This document shows positions 1-6,158 of a stretch of 7,444 nt of DNA, in pieces. Under the pieces are notes generated by a model. The model was not told the origin of the DNA. It worked only from the letters and a program-made list of their open reading frames with translations, and did no database searches. The position numbers and the translations under genes are program-made. The DNA is from CAYGZC01 sp964354225 (GTDB lineage Bacteria; Bacteroidota; Ignavibacteria; UBA10030; SZUA-254), in contig CAYGZC010000122.1 of the NCBI GenBank assembly GCA_964354225.1, positions 1 to 7,444 of the forward strand, given 5' to 3'. Each line of letters begins with the position of its first letter. Position 1 is the stretch's first letter.

Positions 1-1526
1 GAGCTGATATCATATACAACTCGATTAACGCCGCGAACCTCGTTCACGATTCTATTTGATATTTTGTAAAGAACATCCTTAGGAATCTGCGCCCAATCGG
101 CGGTCATTCCATCTAAACTTGTAACTGCCCGAAGAGCAATCACATTTTCATAGGTTCGCTGATCACCCATTACACCAACGGTGTGAACAGGAAGGAGAAC
201 TGCAAACGCTTGCCAGATAATGTTGTAAAGCCCGGCATTTTGAATTTCTTCAATAAAAATATCATCCGCCTCGCGGAGGACTTCAAGTTTTTCTTTTGTT
301 ATTTCACCGAGGATTCGAACTGCAAGTCCAGGCCCAGGGAAAGGATGCCGACTGATAAATTCATCGGGCAAATTCAGCGCCCTTCCAACATTTCTAACTT
401 CATCTTTAAATAATTCTCGGAAAGGTTCGATAAGCTTGAGGTTCATCTTTGTCGGTAATCCGCCAACGTTGTGATGAGTTTTGATTGTGTGTGAAGGTCC
501 GCGGAACGAAGTTGATTCAATAACATCAGGGTATAAAGTTCCTTGAGCAAGAAAGCCAACATTGCCAATTTTCTTTGCCTCTCCTTCAAAAATCTCGATG
601 AATGCTTTACCTATAATTCGTCGTTTCTTCTCCGGGTCAATAACTCCGTGAAGTTTTTTAAGAAAGAAATCCGTCGCATCAAGATAATCCAGATTGAAAT
701 GATATGTATTCCGATAAAGCTTAACTACTTTTTCACTTTCATTTTTTCTCATCAATCCATTGTTAATATGGATGCAATAGAGCTGTTTACCGATGGCTTT
801 ATGAAGCAGAACCGCGAGCACCGACGAATCCACACCACCGCTTAGGGCACAAATAACATTTTCTTTTCCAACAATCGAATGGATTTCTTCTAATTTCTTT
901 TCGACAAACGAGCCAGCATTCCATTCGCTCTTGCACCCACAAATCTTAAATAGAAAGTTTTGCAGGATTTCTTTCCCTTTTGCGGTGTGAACAACCTCAG
1001 GATGAAACTGCACACCAAAAATTTTCCTCTCCTTGTTTCTTATCGCACAGATTGGAGAATTCTTCGTGTGAGCAATTCGCTCGAAGTTCTTTGGGAGACG
1101 AGAAATCGCATCTCCATGACTCATCCAAACATTTATTGTCGGATTATGATCATCCTCCAAGATATCTGCAAACAAATCAGAATCGTCATCGATGAACATA
1201 TCCGCGCGGCCATATTCTCTTTTCACCGATGTATCAACTTGTCCGCCGAGCTGAAAGGCGATCATCTGTAAGCCATAACATATTCCGAGTATTGGAATGC
1301 CAAGCTCGAATAGCTCCTTGGACGAATGAGGCGCGTTGTTTTCGTAAACACTTGCAGGACCTCCCGAGAGAATTATTCCTTTCGGTTGAAGCTCTCGGAT
1401 CTTATCAATTGGTAAGTTAAATGGATGCAGCTCTGAGTACACACCTAATTCCCTAGTGCGTCGTGCAATGAGTTGTGAATACTGAGAACCGAAATCGAGG
1501 ACGAGTATATTTTCAGTGGCAAACAT
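1..1526 (-). CDS. guaA: GMP synthase (glutamine-hydrolysing), 3' end cut by window edge
   Basis: GuaA makes GMP from XMP, ATP and glutamine in the cytoplasm, the last step of guanine nucleotide synthesis. My reading of the minus strand gives 508 uninterrupted codons starting MFATENILVLDFGSQYSQ. The N-terminal class I glutamine amidotransferase domain shows the nucleophile motif GICYGLQ (Cys83) and FHPEV (His175, Glu177). The ATP-pyrophosphatase domain follows, with the P-loop SGGVDSS (229-235). Then comes the C-terminal dimerisation domain, with RHPFPGPGLAVRILGE and the XMP-site region QAFAVLLPVHTVGVMGDQRTY. The frame is open at base 1. GuaA usually ends a few residues later (KPP-TIEWE), so only about ten residues are missing. 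The ATG at 1526 fits the family N-terminus exactly. No clear Shine-Dalgarno sequence lies in front of it, so translation may be coupled to the thiamine-binding gene 30 bp upstream. Confidence 0.97.
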   Translation of the reverse strand, partial: MFATENILVLDFGSQYSQLIARRTRELGVYSELHPFNLPIDKIRELQPKGIILSGGPASVYENNAPHSSKELFELGIPILGICYGLQMIAFQLGGQVDTSVKREYGRADMFIDDDSDLFADILEDDHNPTINVWMSHGDAISRLPKNFERIAHTKNSPICAIRNKERKIFGVQFHPEVVHTAKGKEILQNFLFKICGCKSEWNAGSFVEKKLEEIHSIVGKENVICALSGGVDSSVLAVLLHKAIGKQLYCIHINNGLMRKNESEKVVKLYRNTYHFNLDYLDATDFFLKKLHGVIDPEKKRRIIGKAFIEIFEGEAKKIGNVGFLAQGTLYPDVIESTSFRGPSHTIKTHHNVGGLPTKMNLKLIEPFRELFKDEVRNVGRALNLPDEFISRHPFPGPGLAVRILGEITKEKLEVLREADDIFIEEIQNAGLYNIIWQAFAVLLPVHTVGVMGDQRTYENVIALRAVTSLDGMTADWAQIPKDVLYKISNRIVNEVRGVNRVVYDIS

Positions 1527-1556
1527 CGAGCTGATGGTTTGTGTTTAATGAGTCAT

Positions 1557-1853
1557 CTATAATTTTGTTCTTACACTTTTTATTTTATCGTCCATTGTCT
1601 GATCACGGTCGGTTCGTGTGCCAACATGAATCGTTGTAAAGATCCGGGGTGCACCCATGCTGTGAACAACTTCGTGGCAGCGCTTGATCGCTGAAAATAC
1701 TTGATCCCATTCCCCTTCGATGTTTGTGCCATTCGCGTGAAGCTGGGTTGTCAAACCCGGCTCATTGAGTACTTTTTCGCAAGCAGCGATATATTTCGAA
1801 AGAGATACCCCAATACCTATTGGTATAACTGTTAAATCAACAATAGCTTTCAT
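1557..1853 (-). CDS. MTH1187/YkoF-type thiamine-binding protein (DUF77)
   Basis: This 98-residue cytoplasmic protein matches the MTH1187 (DUF77, Thiamine_BP) family. These are small ferredoxin-fold proteins that form tetramers, and some relatives bind thiamine or its pyrimidine part. Visible family features are the N-terminal strand with VDLTVIPIG, the segment SLSKYIAACEKVL, the central TQLHANGTNIEGEWDQVFSAIKRCHE, and the final strand RIFTTIHVGTRTD. The length is normal for the family. The ATG at 1853 is supported by a strong ribosome binding site (GGAGGAT at 1861-1867, minus strand). It lies directly upstream of guaA on the same strand with a 30-bp gap, so co-transcription is likely. The link to purine synthesis is only positional. 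No TPP riboswitch is recognisable in the leader. Binding of thiamine here is inferred from the family, not seen. Confidence 0.88.
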   Translation of the reverse strand: MKAIVDLTVIPIGIGVSLSKYIAACEKVLNEPGLTTQLHANGTNIEGEWDQVFSAIKRCHEVVHSMGAPRIFTTIHVGTRTDRDQTMDDKIKSVRTKL

Positions 1854-1860
1854 ACTGGTT

Positions 1861-1867
1861 ATCCTCC
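1861..1867 (-). promoter_or_regulatory. Shine-Dalgarno of the thiamine-binding protein gene
   Basis: The minus strand reads GGAGGAT, seven bases before the ATG at 1853. It is the strongest ribosome binding site in the window and fixes the start. Confidence 0.8.
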
Positions 1868-1886
1868 AAATAATTATCTAACATCA

Positions 1887-1909
1887 ACCCCATTATCTTA
1901 AATTGGGGT
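1887..1909 (-). promoter_or_regulatory. Leader hairpin upstream of the thiamine-binding/guaA unit
   Basis: ACCCCA (1887-1892) and TGGGGT (1904-1909) form a perfect 6-bp stem with an 11-nt loop. It falls between the predicted promoter (1936-1964) and the ribosome binding site, so it would lie in the 5' leader on the minus strand. A T-run (1912-1916) follows it only in the plus direction. It may therefore instead block plus-strand read-through. I cannot decide between a leader structure and a terminator. Confidence 0.4.
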
Positions 1910-1935
1910 AGTTTTTCTTAGATGTGTTCTAAAGA

Positions 1936-1964
1936 AATATAGAATCTCTTTAGTAATATTGCAA
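1936..1964 (-). promoter_or_regulatory. Sigma70-like promoter for the thiamine-binding/guaA unit
   Basis: On the minus strand there is a -35 box TTGCAA (1964-1959), a 17-bp spacer and a -10 box TATATT (1941-1936). Transcription would start near 1929, giving a leader of about 75 nt. The inverted repeat CTAAAGA/TCTTTAG (1929-1935 and 1947-1953) spans the -10 box and could be an operator. The call rests on box quality and spacing only. Confidence 0.5.
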
Positions 1965-1988
1965 ACGGAAAGGAGAGCTTACAGTGTT

Positions 1989-2786
1989 CTACTTACTTTT
2001 AATCCGAATGTCACCTTTCTCTGTCGAAATCCTCAAGAGTTGTCCACCCCCATTAACATTTGCCCGAAGATATTCGTCATCTCTCGATTTGTGTTTTATG
2101 TTGATCTCAAAATCAGAATCAAAGTCGGCTCTTCGACCTATATCTGCATCAAGCTTGAAGCCGGCATCCCGCGGAAGTGTTAATTCAATCTTTCCTTTAT
2201 AAGTCTCGAACCGGCTCTCGCCAGAATACTTCGAATAATCGACTTTAATATCACCCTTGTACGTTTCAATATTTATCGGACCAGTAAATCCATCGACTAC
2301 GACAGTTCCCTTGTACGTCTCTAATTTAATCGAAGAGTTCAGATTAGCAATCTTTGTGTCCGATTTGTAATCTTTAATTTTCAACCGTGCCGTTGAAGGT
2401 ATCGATATAGTATAATGTACAAAAGGCAAGCTTCCGGATTCATCACCAAACAATCCGAAAAATGAAAAGCCATGATGCTCCACATCATCATAATCAGATT
2501 TGATCTCCACACCATCCGAGGTTGAACGGATGCGGATTTCCGTATCGCGCACTTTTTCTTTTTCACGTCGACCACTGCCGTCAGCTTCAATGATTGCAGT
2601 GATGCTCACCTCCGGCTTATCCCATGTATTGATGGTGATACTTCCTTTATAAGTATCGATGGATAATCGACCATCCGGAGTCATCTCAACAGTCTTCCTG
2701 ACTTCCCTTGATTCTTGAGAATAAGATGGAATGACATTTCCCCCTAATATTGTAAAAACGATCAAAAATATGTAATTGTATTTCAT
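1989..2786 (-). CDS. Secreted DUF4097 family beta-strand repeat protein
   Basis: The protein has 265 residues from the ATG at 2786. This start is preferred over an upstream in-frame ATG at 2837 because AGGAG (2794-2798, minus strand) lies 7 nt before it. It also puts a clean signal peptide at the N-terminus: MKYN, then a hydrophobic stretch to about residue 19, with probable cleavage after PSYS (20-23). The mature part is rich in short beta strands typical of DUF4097 ('putative adhesin') proteins. It ends with the usual GGGQLLRISTEKGDIRI pattern. The motif TYKG recurs at residues 45-48, 157-160, 175-178 and 195-198, with degenerate copies DYKS (139-142) and TEKG (255-258), which suggests a stacked beta-helix. 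An insertion at about 67-120 contains a glycine/phenylalanine-rich loop (HHGFSFFGLFGD). It is probably periplasmic or surface exposed. True function is unknown, and the 'adhesin' label is weak. Confidence 0.85.
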   Translation of the reverse strand: MKYNYIFLIVFTILGGNVIPSYSQESREVRKTVEMTPDGRLSIDTYKGSITINTWDKPEVSITAIIEADGSGRREKEKVRDTEIRIRSTSDGVEIKSDYDDVEHHGFSFFGLFGDESGSLPFVHYTISIPSTARLKIKDYKSDTKIANLNSSIKLETYKGTVVVDGFTGPINIETYKGDIKVDYSKYSGESRFETYKGKIELTLPRDAGFKLDADIGRRADFDSDFEINIKHKSRDDEYLRANVNGGGQLLRISTEKGDIRIKSK

Positions 2787-2793
2787 ATTCTGT

Positions 2794-2798
2794 CTCCT
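2794..2798 (-). promoter_or_regulatory. Shine-Dalgarno deciding the DUF4097 start
   Basis: AGGAG on the minus strand lies 7 nt before the ATG at 2786. It favours this start over the ATG at 2837, which would put 17 mostly polar and basic residues in front of the signal peptide. Confidence 0.75.
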
Positions 2799-2855
2799 GT
2801 AAAGTTTATTTGCATATCTCTGTACGAGTTGGCTCATAAGATGTTACGCTTCAAG

Positions 2856-2907
2856 GGAATATTCCACCAGATGATTAACAAGGTGTATGAATTCATTAAG
2901 AATCATC
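2856..2907. promoter_or_regulatory. Cluster of palindromes in a divergent control region
   Basis: The gap between the divergent DUF4097 and lipoprotein genes holds three dyads. These are the perfect 10-mers GGAATATTCC (2856-2865) and ATGAATTCAT (2887-2896), and a 7-bp inverted repeat GATGATT/AATCATC (2870-2876 and 2901-2907) that encloses the second 10-mer. They could be operator sites. Short AT-rich palindromes also arise by chance. Confidence 0.3.
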
Positions 2908-2949
2908 AGATTTGGTTTTCTCCTTCCGCTTTACGAAATTAAGTCACGT

Positions 2950-2955
2950 TATAAT
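2950..2955 (+). promoter_or_regulatory. Possible -10 box for the lipoprotein gene
   Basis: TATAAT matches the -10 consensus 37 bp before the lipoprotein ATG. No convincing -35 box lies 16-18 bp upstream (TTTACG at 2930 is too close), so this is tentative. Confidence 0.3.
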
Positions 2956-2992
2956 GAAGTTATAAAAACATCTAACAAACATAGGTACTTTG

Positions 2993-3328
2993 ATGAAAAT
3001 ATTATTCACTTGCTTGATTTTAATTCTCCTCATTCTTCCGGGATGTCAGAAGCAAAATGTACAGGTTACCATCAGCTACGATAAAATACCTATGGACGTT
3101 TTTCCTTATTCAAGTTACGGAGAAATTGCCAAGATATATTATACGGTAGGAAGTCAAAGTTTCGAGAAGACTGTGCAGAATCATCGCAGTATCCAGGTAG
3201 TAGTCCCTGAAAAAACATTGATGCGGGCTACCTACGAGAAATATGTTTACGATCCGAGCGGCTCCAAATCAACACATGAAGATGCCTTATATACCGCCGA
3301 TCCTAAAAATCCAAACTGGAAGTTCTGA
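2993..3328 (+). CDS. Small lipoprotein of unknown function
   Basis: The protein has 111 residues from the ATG at 2993. A TTG one codon earlier would also be in frame, but the ATG is favoured. A weak AGGT (2983-2986) sits before it. The N-terminus is a lipoprotein signal peptide: MK, a hydrophobic run of Ile/Leu, then the lipobox ILPGC with lipidated Cys18. The mature part of about 94 residues starts QKQNVQVTISYDKIP and alternates hydrophobic and polar residues, suggesting beta strands. It carries several Tyr-rich segments (EIAKIYYTVGSQ, ATYEKYVYDP) and ends ADPKNPNWKF. I do not recognise a family. It is probably anchored in the inner leaflet of the outer membrane. The gene diverges from the DUF4097 gene and is closed off downstream by a strong hairpin, so it appears to be a single-gene unit. 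Confidence 0.8.
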   Translation: MKILFTCLILILLILPGCQKQNVQVTISYDKIPMDVFPYSSYGEIAKIYYTVGSQSFEKTVQNHRSIQVVVPEKTLMRATYEKYVYDPSGSKSTHEDALYTADPKNPNWKF

Positions 3329-3346
3329 TTATTGAAATGAAAAGTT

Positions 3347-3404
3347 GAGCATAGGATGATCATACAATCCCACCCTATGCTCTGATGTTTTAATTTTATT
3401 TTTT
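3347..3404 (+). terminator. Intrinsic terminator between convergent genes, possibly bidirectional
   Basis: GAGCATAGG (3347-3355) and CCTATGCTC (3374-3382) form a perfect 9-bp stem with an 18-nt loop. A T-rich tract follows to 3404, partly inside the end of the convergent peptidase gene. Read on the minus strand, the stem is followed by a T-rich stretch (aacttttcatttc), so it may also end transcription of the S46 peptidase gene. Confidence 0.75.
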
Positions 3405-5486
3405 CGGCTCTTTGCTCATTAATTCAGAAACAAGGTCAATCGCATCATACAATTTCTGCATCGCCTCGATCATTGCACTGCTGTGAACACCGACTGTGCG
3501 GTTCTTTTCTTCATCGTACACATAAGTGCCAACGAGACTTTCAATGTTGCCATCGAATACTAATCCAACAAGCTCTCCCCTTTTATTTATAATTGGCGAA
3601 CCGGAATTTCCACCAACAACATCAAGCGAGGAAACAAAATTTAATGGAGTCGTAAGATCGAGCTTGTCTTTGCGATCTATATACCTTTGCGGAAGATCGA
3701 ACGGCTCCTGTTTGTTAAAGCTGTAATAGCGATCATACAAACCGTAAAAAGTCGTCTTGGGTGGTGCAATCGTGCCGTTCATCGGATAACCTTTTACTGT
3801 TCCATAAGTTAATCTAAGTGTAAAGTTTGCATCTGGATAGGTCGACTTACCGTAAGCGGCAAAGCGGGCTTTTCCAATTTTTTCACCTGCCGATGATTCA
3901 ACGCTTTGAACTTCATCTTCCATTTTCTTTCGCATCTCACGGTTGATAGGATCGACTTTGCGTGCTGCTGCTATCATCGGATCGGTAGATTCTTGAATTG
4001 CTTCTTCTCCACCATCAACTAATTTCTTTCGAAATTCAGGATCAGCCATCTTTGTTCCACTGAATAATTCTTTGGCGACCTCTTCGGGTGTTTTACCGTT
4101 GAGAATGGTTTTAACAAATATATCTTCAGTGCCAAGTTCTTCGATGGTTTCTTTCAATCCATCCGTCATTCGATACTCTTCGAGTTGAGGATATACAGGA
4201 GCCGGAGAGAAAAGATTAAACTTGAACGATTCAAGCTGTGCATCATGGAACCCCTCCAGACGCTCTCCATCAGGTTTCTTAACTTCAGCAACATACTGTA
4301 CTAATATCAACGCAAGCTGCGCCATACGTGAACCGCGTAAACCTCTGAAGACCATCTGTTTGAAAAGGTCTGCCTGTTTCTTCTTCGCATCGGCAATCGC
4401 ATCCCAGGCGCTGCCGTATTCCTTCTGCCAGTCAGGATTACCGGCAACCAACTTTCGGAATTCATTTTCCTCCTTCTGTTTTTTCTCGAAGATATTTTTA
4501 TCCTGCAGACCCTGATACTCACCTTGATTTGCCTTTAAAGAATTTTCCATTCCAAAAATAAGCGATGCTGCCTGCCGGGTTTCTTCTTTTCCACGTTTGG
4601 AATAATCCTTCAAGGTGTTAATCCGCCGCTTGAGCGATTTGAGGATCAACGGGTATTGATGATCACGCATATATTCGAGCTGAGCCATGGTGCTTAGTCG
4701 CTCGGTTGAACCGGGATTACCTGATACAAACACTAACTCTCCATCATCCGCTCCATTGTCACTCCATTGAAGGAAATTTTTGGGATGAACAGGTTTGTCA
4801 TTCTCATAGACACGGAAAATTGCCATGTCGAGGTCGTAGCGTGGATATGTGAAGTTGTCCGGATCGCCGCCGTAGAATGCGATCCCCGCTTCGGGCGCAA
4901 ACACAAGCCGCACATCGGTGTATTTCTTGTAACGATAAATCCAATACTCACCGCCATTATATAGCGTGACTATATCGGATCGCAAACCAGTTTTTTCTAA
5001 ACTTTCTTTTTCGATTTTTGCACTCTCGGCGTTGCGTAGCTCAAGGGCTTCCTTGTCGGTCTTCGCTTTATTCACAACTTTCATGATTCGATCTGTAACA
5101 TTGTCCATTGATTCAAGAACGTTAAGCTCAAGGTCGGGACATTTTATTTCTTCTACCTGAGTCTTTGCGTAGAAGCCATCTTTAACATAGTCCTTTTCCG
5201 CAGTAGACATTTTCTGAAGCTGTCCGCGTGCAACGTGATGGTTCGTGAGAGTAAGCCCTTCCGCACTTACAAATGAACCCGAGCCGCCATCGTTGAAGCG
5301 AACACTTGAAAGACGAACATGATCTAACCATTCCTGCGTAGGTTCAAAACCGTATTTATCTTTTAACAACTTGAGCGGCGGATTATCGAACGTCCACATC
5401 CCTTCATCGGGACGCGGTGGTGATGCATGGAAAAACAACGCGCTGATACAAATAATCAGCATGGGTACAAATATTTTCTTTAGCAT
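3396..5486 (-). CDS. S46 family dipeptidyl-peptidase, DPP7-like
   Basis: The 696-residue product is a secreted serine exopeptidase of family S46 (DPP7/DPP11), which removes dipeptides from peptide N-termini in the periplasm of peptide-using bacteria. Residues 1-21 form a signal peptide (MLKK, then a hydrophobic core ending FFHA). The chymotrypsin-like triad is visible: His in TNHHV (81-85), Asp220 in YDLDMAIFRVY, and Ser628 in GGNSGSP. In this family the residue 18 after the serine sets P1 preference: Arg in DPP11 for acidic residues, Gly in DPP7 for hydrophobic ones. Here it is Gly646, in GLVFDGN, with the amine-binding Asp645 conserved, so a DPP7-type preference is inferred. Asn211 and Arg216 are kept, but the usual Trp after that Asn is Phe212. 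The middle (about 260-520) is the helical lid. A ribosome binding site AAGG (5493-5496, minus strand) supports the ATG at 5486. Length fits the family (about 700-720). Confidence 0.95.
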   Translation of the reverse strand: MLKKIFVPMLIICISALFFHASPPRPDEGMWTFDNPPLKLLKDKYGFEPTQEWLDHVRLSSVRFNDGGSGSFVSAEGLTLTNHHVARGQLQKMSTAEKDYVKDGFYAKTQVEEIKCPDLELNVLESMDNVTDRIMKVVNKAKTDKEALELRNAESAKIEKESLEKTGLRSDIVTLYNGGEYWIYRYKKYTDVRLVFAPEAGIAFYGGDPDNFTYPRYDLDMAIFRVYENDKPVHPKNFLQWSDNGADDGELVFVSGNPGSTERLSTMAQLEYMRDHQYPLILKSLKRRINTLKDYSKRGKEETRQAASLIFGMENSLKANQGEYQGLQDKNIFEKKQKEENEFRKLVAGNPDWQKEYGSAWDAIADAKKKQADLFKQMVFRGLRGSRMAQLALILVQYVAEVKKPDGERLEGFHDAQLESFKFNLFSPAPVYPQLEEYRMTDGLKETIEELGTEDIFVKTILNGKTPEEVAKELFSGTKMADPEFRKKLVDGGEEAIQESTDPMIAAARKVDPINREMRKKMEDEVQSVESSAGEKIGKARFAAYGKSTYPDANFTLRLTYGTVKGYPMNGTIAPPKTTFYGLYDRYYSFNKQEPFDLPQRYIDRKDKLDLTTPLNFVSSLDVVGGNSGSPIINKRGELVGLVFDGNIESLVGTYVYDEEKNRTVGVHSSAMIEAMQKLYDAIDLVSELMSKEPKK

Positions 5487-5550
5487 ATACTACCTTTTAA
5501 TTATTGGAAATAATGATTGGATTTATAGGAAATAGAAACACATTATTACA

Positions 5551-5579
5551 ATTGTAAGAAATTTAGTGGAGGATTGCAA
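5551..5579 (-). promoter_or_regulatory. Sigma70-like promoter for the S46 peptidase gene
   Basis: On the minus strand there is a -35 box TTGCAA (5579-5574), a 17-bp spacer and a -10 box TACAAT (5556-5551). An alternative lies just downstream: TTGTAA (5551-5546), an 18-bp spacer and TATAAA (5527-5522). Either would give a leader of about 30-60 nt. Confidence 0.5.
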
Positions 5580-5589
5580 AAGAACTGGT

Positions 5590-5622
5590 AGATGGAGCAC
5601 ACTTTTGAGGTGGACTCCATCT
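5590..5622. repeat. Imperfect hairpin element upstream of the DUF559 promoter
   Basis: AGATGGAG (5590-5597) pairs with CTCCATCT (5615-5622). Inside it, CAC (5598-5600) pairs with GTG (5610-5612), leaving a 2-base bulge and a 9-nt loop. It lies between the divergent promoters of the S46 and DUF559 genes. No T-run follows on either strand, so it does not look like a normal terminator. A structurally similar arrangement precedes the second promoter copy. Confidence 0.5.
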
Positions 5623-5633
5623 CGCGCGGTAGT

Positions 5634-5662
5634 TTGACTTTGATGAGGGCTTTTTGTAAAAT
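5634..5662 (+). promoter_or_regulatory. Sigma70-like promoter of the DUF559 gene (copy 1)
   Basis: A -35 box TTGACT (5634-5639), a 17-bp spacer and a -10 box TAAAAT (5657-5662) lie just before the DUF559 gene. The 31 bases 5632-5662 match 6157-6187 at 26 positions, including both boxes and the shared spacer end GCTTTTTG. Transcription would start near 5669, leaving a leader of about 10-15 nt. Confidence 0.65.
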
Positions 5663-5677
5663 CTCATATCGAAGCGA

Positions 5678-6085
5678 GTGAATATGATTAACAAAATCAT
5701 TTATCAGAAAGCAACTGAGATGTGCCGGGAACTTCGTAAACGTTCTACAACAAGCGAGGAGAAACTTTGGACTGCCTTACGTAACCGGAAGTTCCTTGGC
5801 AAGAAATTCCTCCGCCAACATCCGTTGTTTTTCGAATACATCAATACTCCATCTTTCTTCATAACCGATTTCTATTGCAACGAGCACAAACTTGCTATCG
5901 AAATTGATGGTAAGAGCCATGAGTATCAAAAAGATTACGACGAACTCCGAACACACATCATTAACACGCTTGGTATAAATGTTATCCGGTTTAAGAACGG
6001 TGAAATCGATAATAATTTGCCCGATGTATTGAAACGATTAGAAGATATTCTAACTCAACGGACTCACCCTGTAGTCCCTCTCTAA
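5678..6085 (+). CDS. DUF559 protein, PD-(D/E)XK Vsr-like endonuclease
   Basis: The product has 135 residues from a GTG at 5678, or 133 from the ATG at 5684. Neither start has a good ribosome binding site. It belongs to DUF559 (YcjD type), small proteins related to very-short-patch-repair endonucleases and presumed to cut or nick DNA. Family features are CRELRKRSTTSEEKLWTALRNRKFLGKKFLRQHPL (16-50), then the nuclease core with Asp64 (ITDFYC), Glu75 and Asp77 (AIEIDGKSH) and His81. The closing strand and helix are LGINVIRFKNGEI (98-110). The likely metal-binding set D64/E75/D77 is intact. The last residues, THPVVPL, are encoded by the left arm of a palindromic element, and the stop codon falls in its hairpin. 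Such genes are often scattered near palindromes in related genomes, which hints at mobility. Biological role is unproven. Confidence 0.88.
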   Translation: MNMINKIIYQKATEMCRELRKRSTTSEEKLWTALRNRKFLGKKFLRQHPLFFEYINTPSFFITDFYCNEHKLAIEIDGKSHEYQKDYDELRTHIINTLGINVIRFKNGEIDNNLPDVLKRLEDILTQRTHPVVPL

Positions 6086-6150
6086 AATTAGAGAGGGACT
6101 GTAAACACTCCCCTTCTCTACTTGTAGAGAAGGGGTCGGGGGATGAGTCC
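6060..6150. repeat. Three-stem palindromic element overlapping the DUF559 3' end
   Basis: The outer arms are GGACTCA (6060-6066) and TGAGTCC (6144-6150). Inside are two strong hairpins. The first is a perfect 12-bp stem, 6073-6084 with 6089-6100, loop AAAT. The second is an 11-bp stem, 6110-6120 with 6125-6135, loop CTTG. The whole could fold as a three-way junction in RNA or a cruciform in DNA. It has no T-run. It contains the DUF559 stop codon (6083-6085). Elements of this build look like repetitive extragenic palindromes or miniature mobile elements, but copy number cannot be seen here. Confidence 0.8.
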
Positions 6151-6158
6151 AATACCGT

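Noticed and set aside
183..1420. Plus-strand reading frames of 60-100 codons inside guaA
   Set aside because: They are antisense to an intact guaA with all catalytic motifs, and their translations resemble no protein family.
1854..1988. TPP riboswitch in front of the thiamine-binding gene
   Set aside because: The leader after the predicted start is only about 75 nt and lacks the conserved CUGAGA and related THI-box strings. Only a simple hairpin is seen.
2787..2837. Longer DUF4097 protein starting at the ATG at 2837
   Set aside because: The extra 17 residues are polar and basic and would precede the signal peptide. A good ribosome binding site lies before the internal ATG at 2786 instead.
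4222..5160. Plus-strand and alternative minus-strand frames inside the S46 peptidase gene
   Set aside because: They overlap a complete, motif-bearing 696-residue gene and have low-complexity, shadow-like translations.
6073..6135. Intrinsic terminator of the DUF559 gene
   Set aside because: The stems are strong, but neither is followed by a T-run on the plus strand. Termination there is not supported by sequence.
6060..6150. Possible tRNA or structured RNA gene because of the cloverleaf-like fold
   Set aside because: There is no anticodon arm, T-loop or acceptor pattern. The stems are nearly perfect palindromes typical of repeats, and the element overlaps a coding end.
5590..6150. CRISPR-like repeats
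   Set aside because: Only two unlike hairpins and one pair of promoter-like repeats are present. There are no regularly spaced identical repeats with spacers, and no cas genes.
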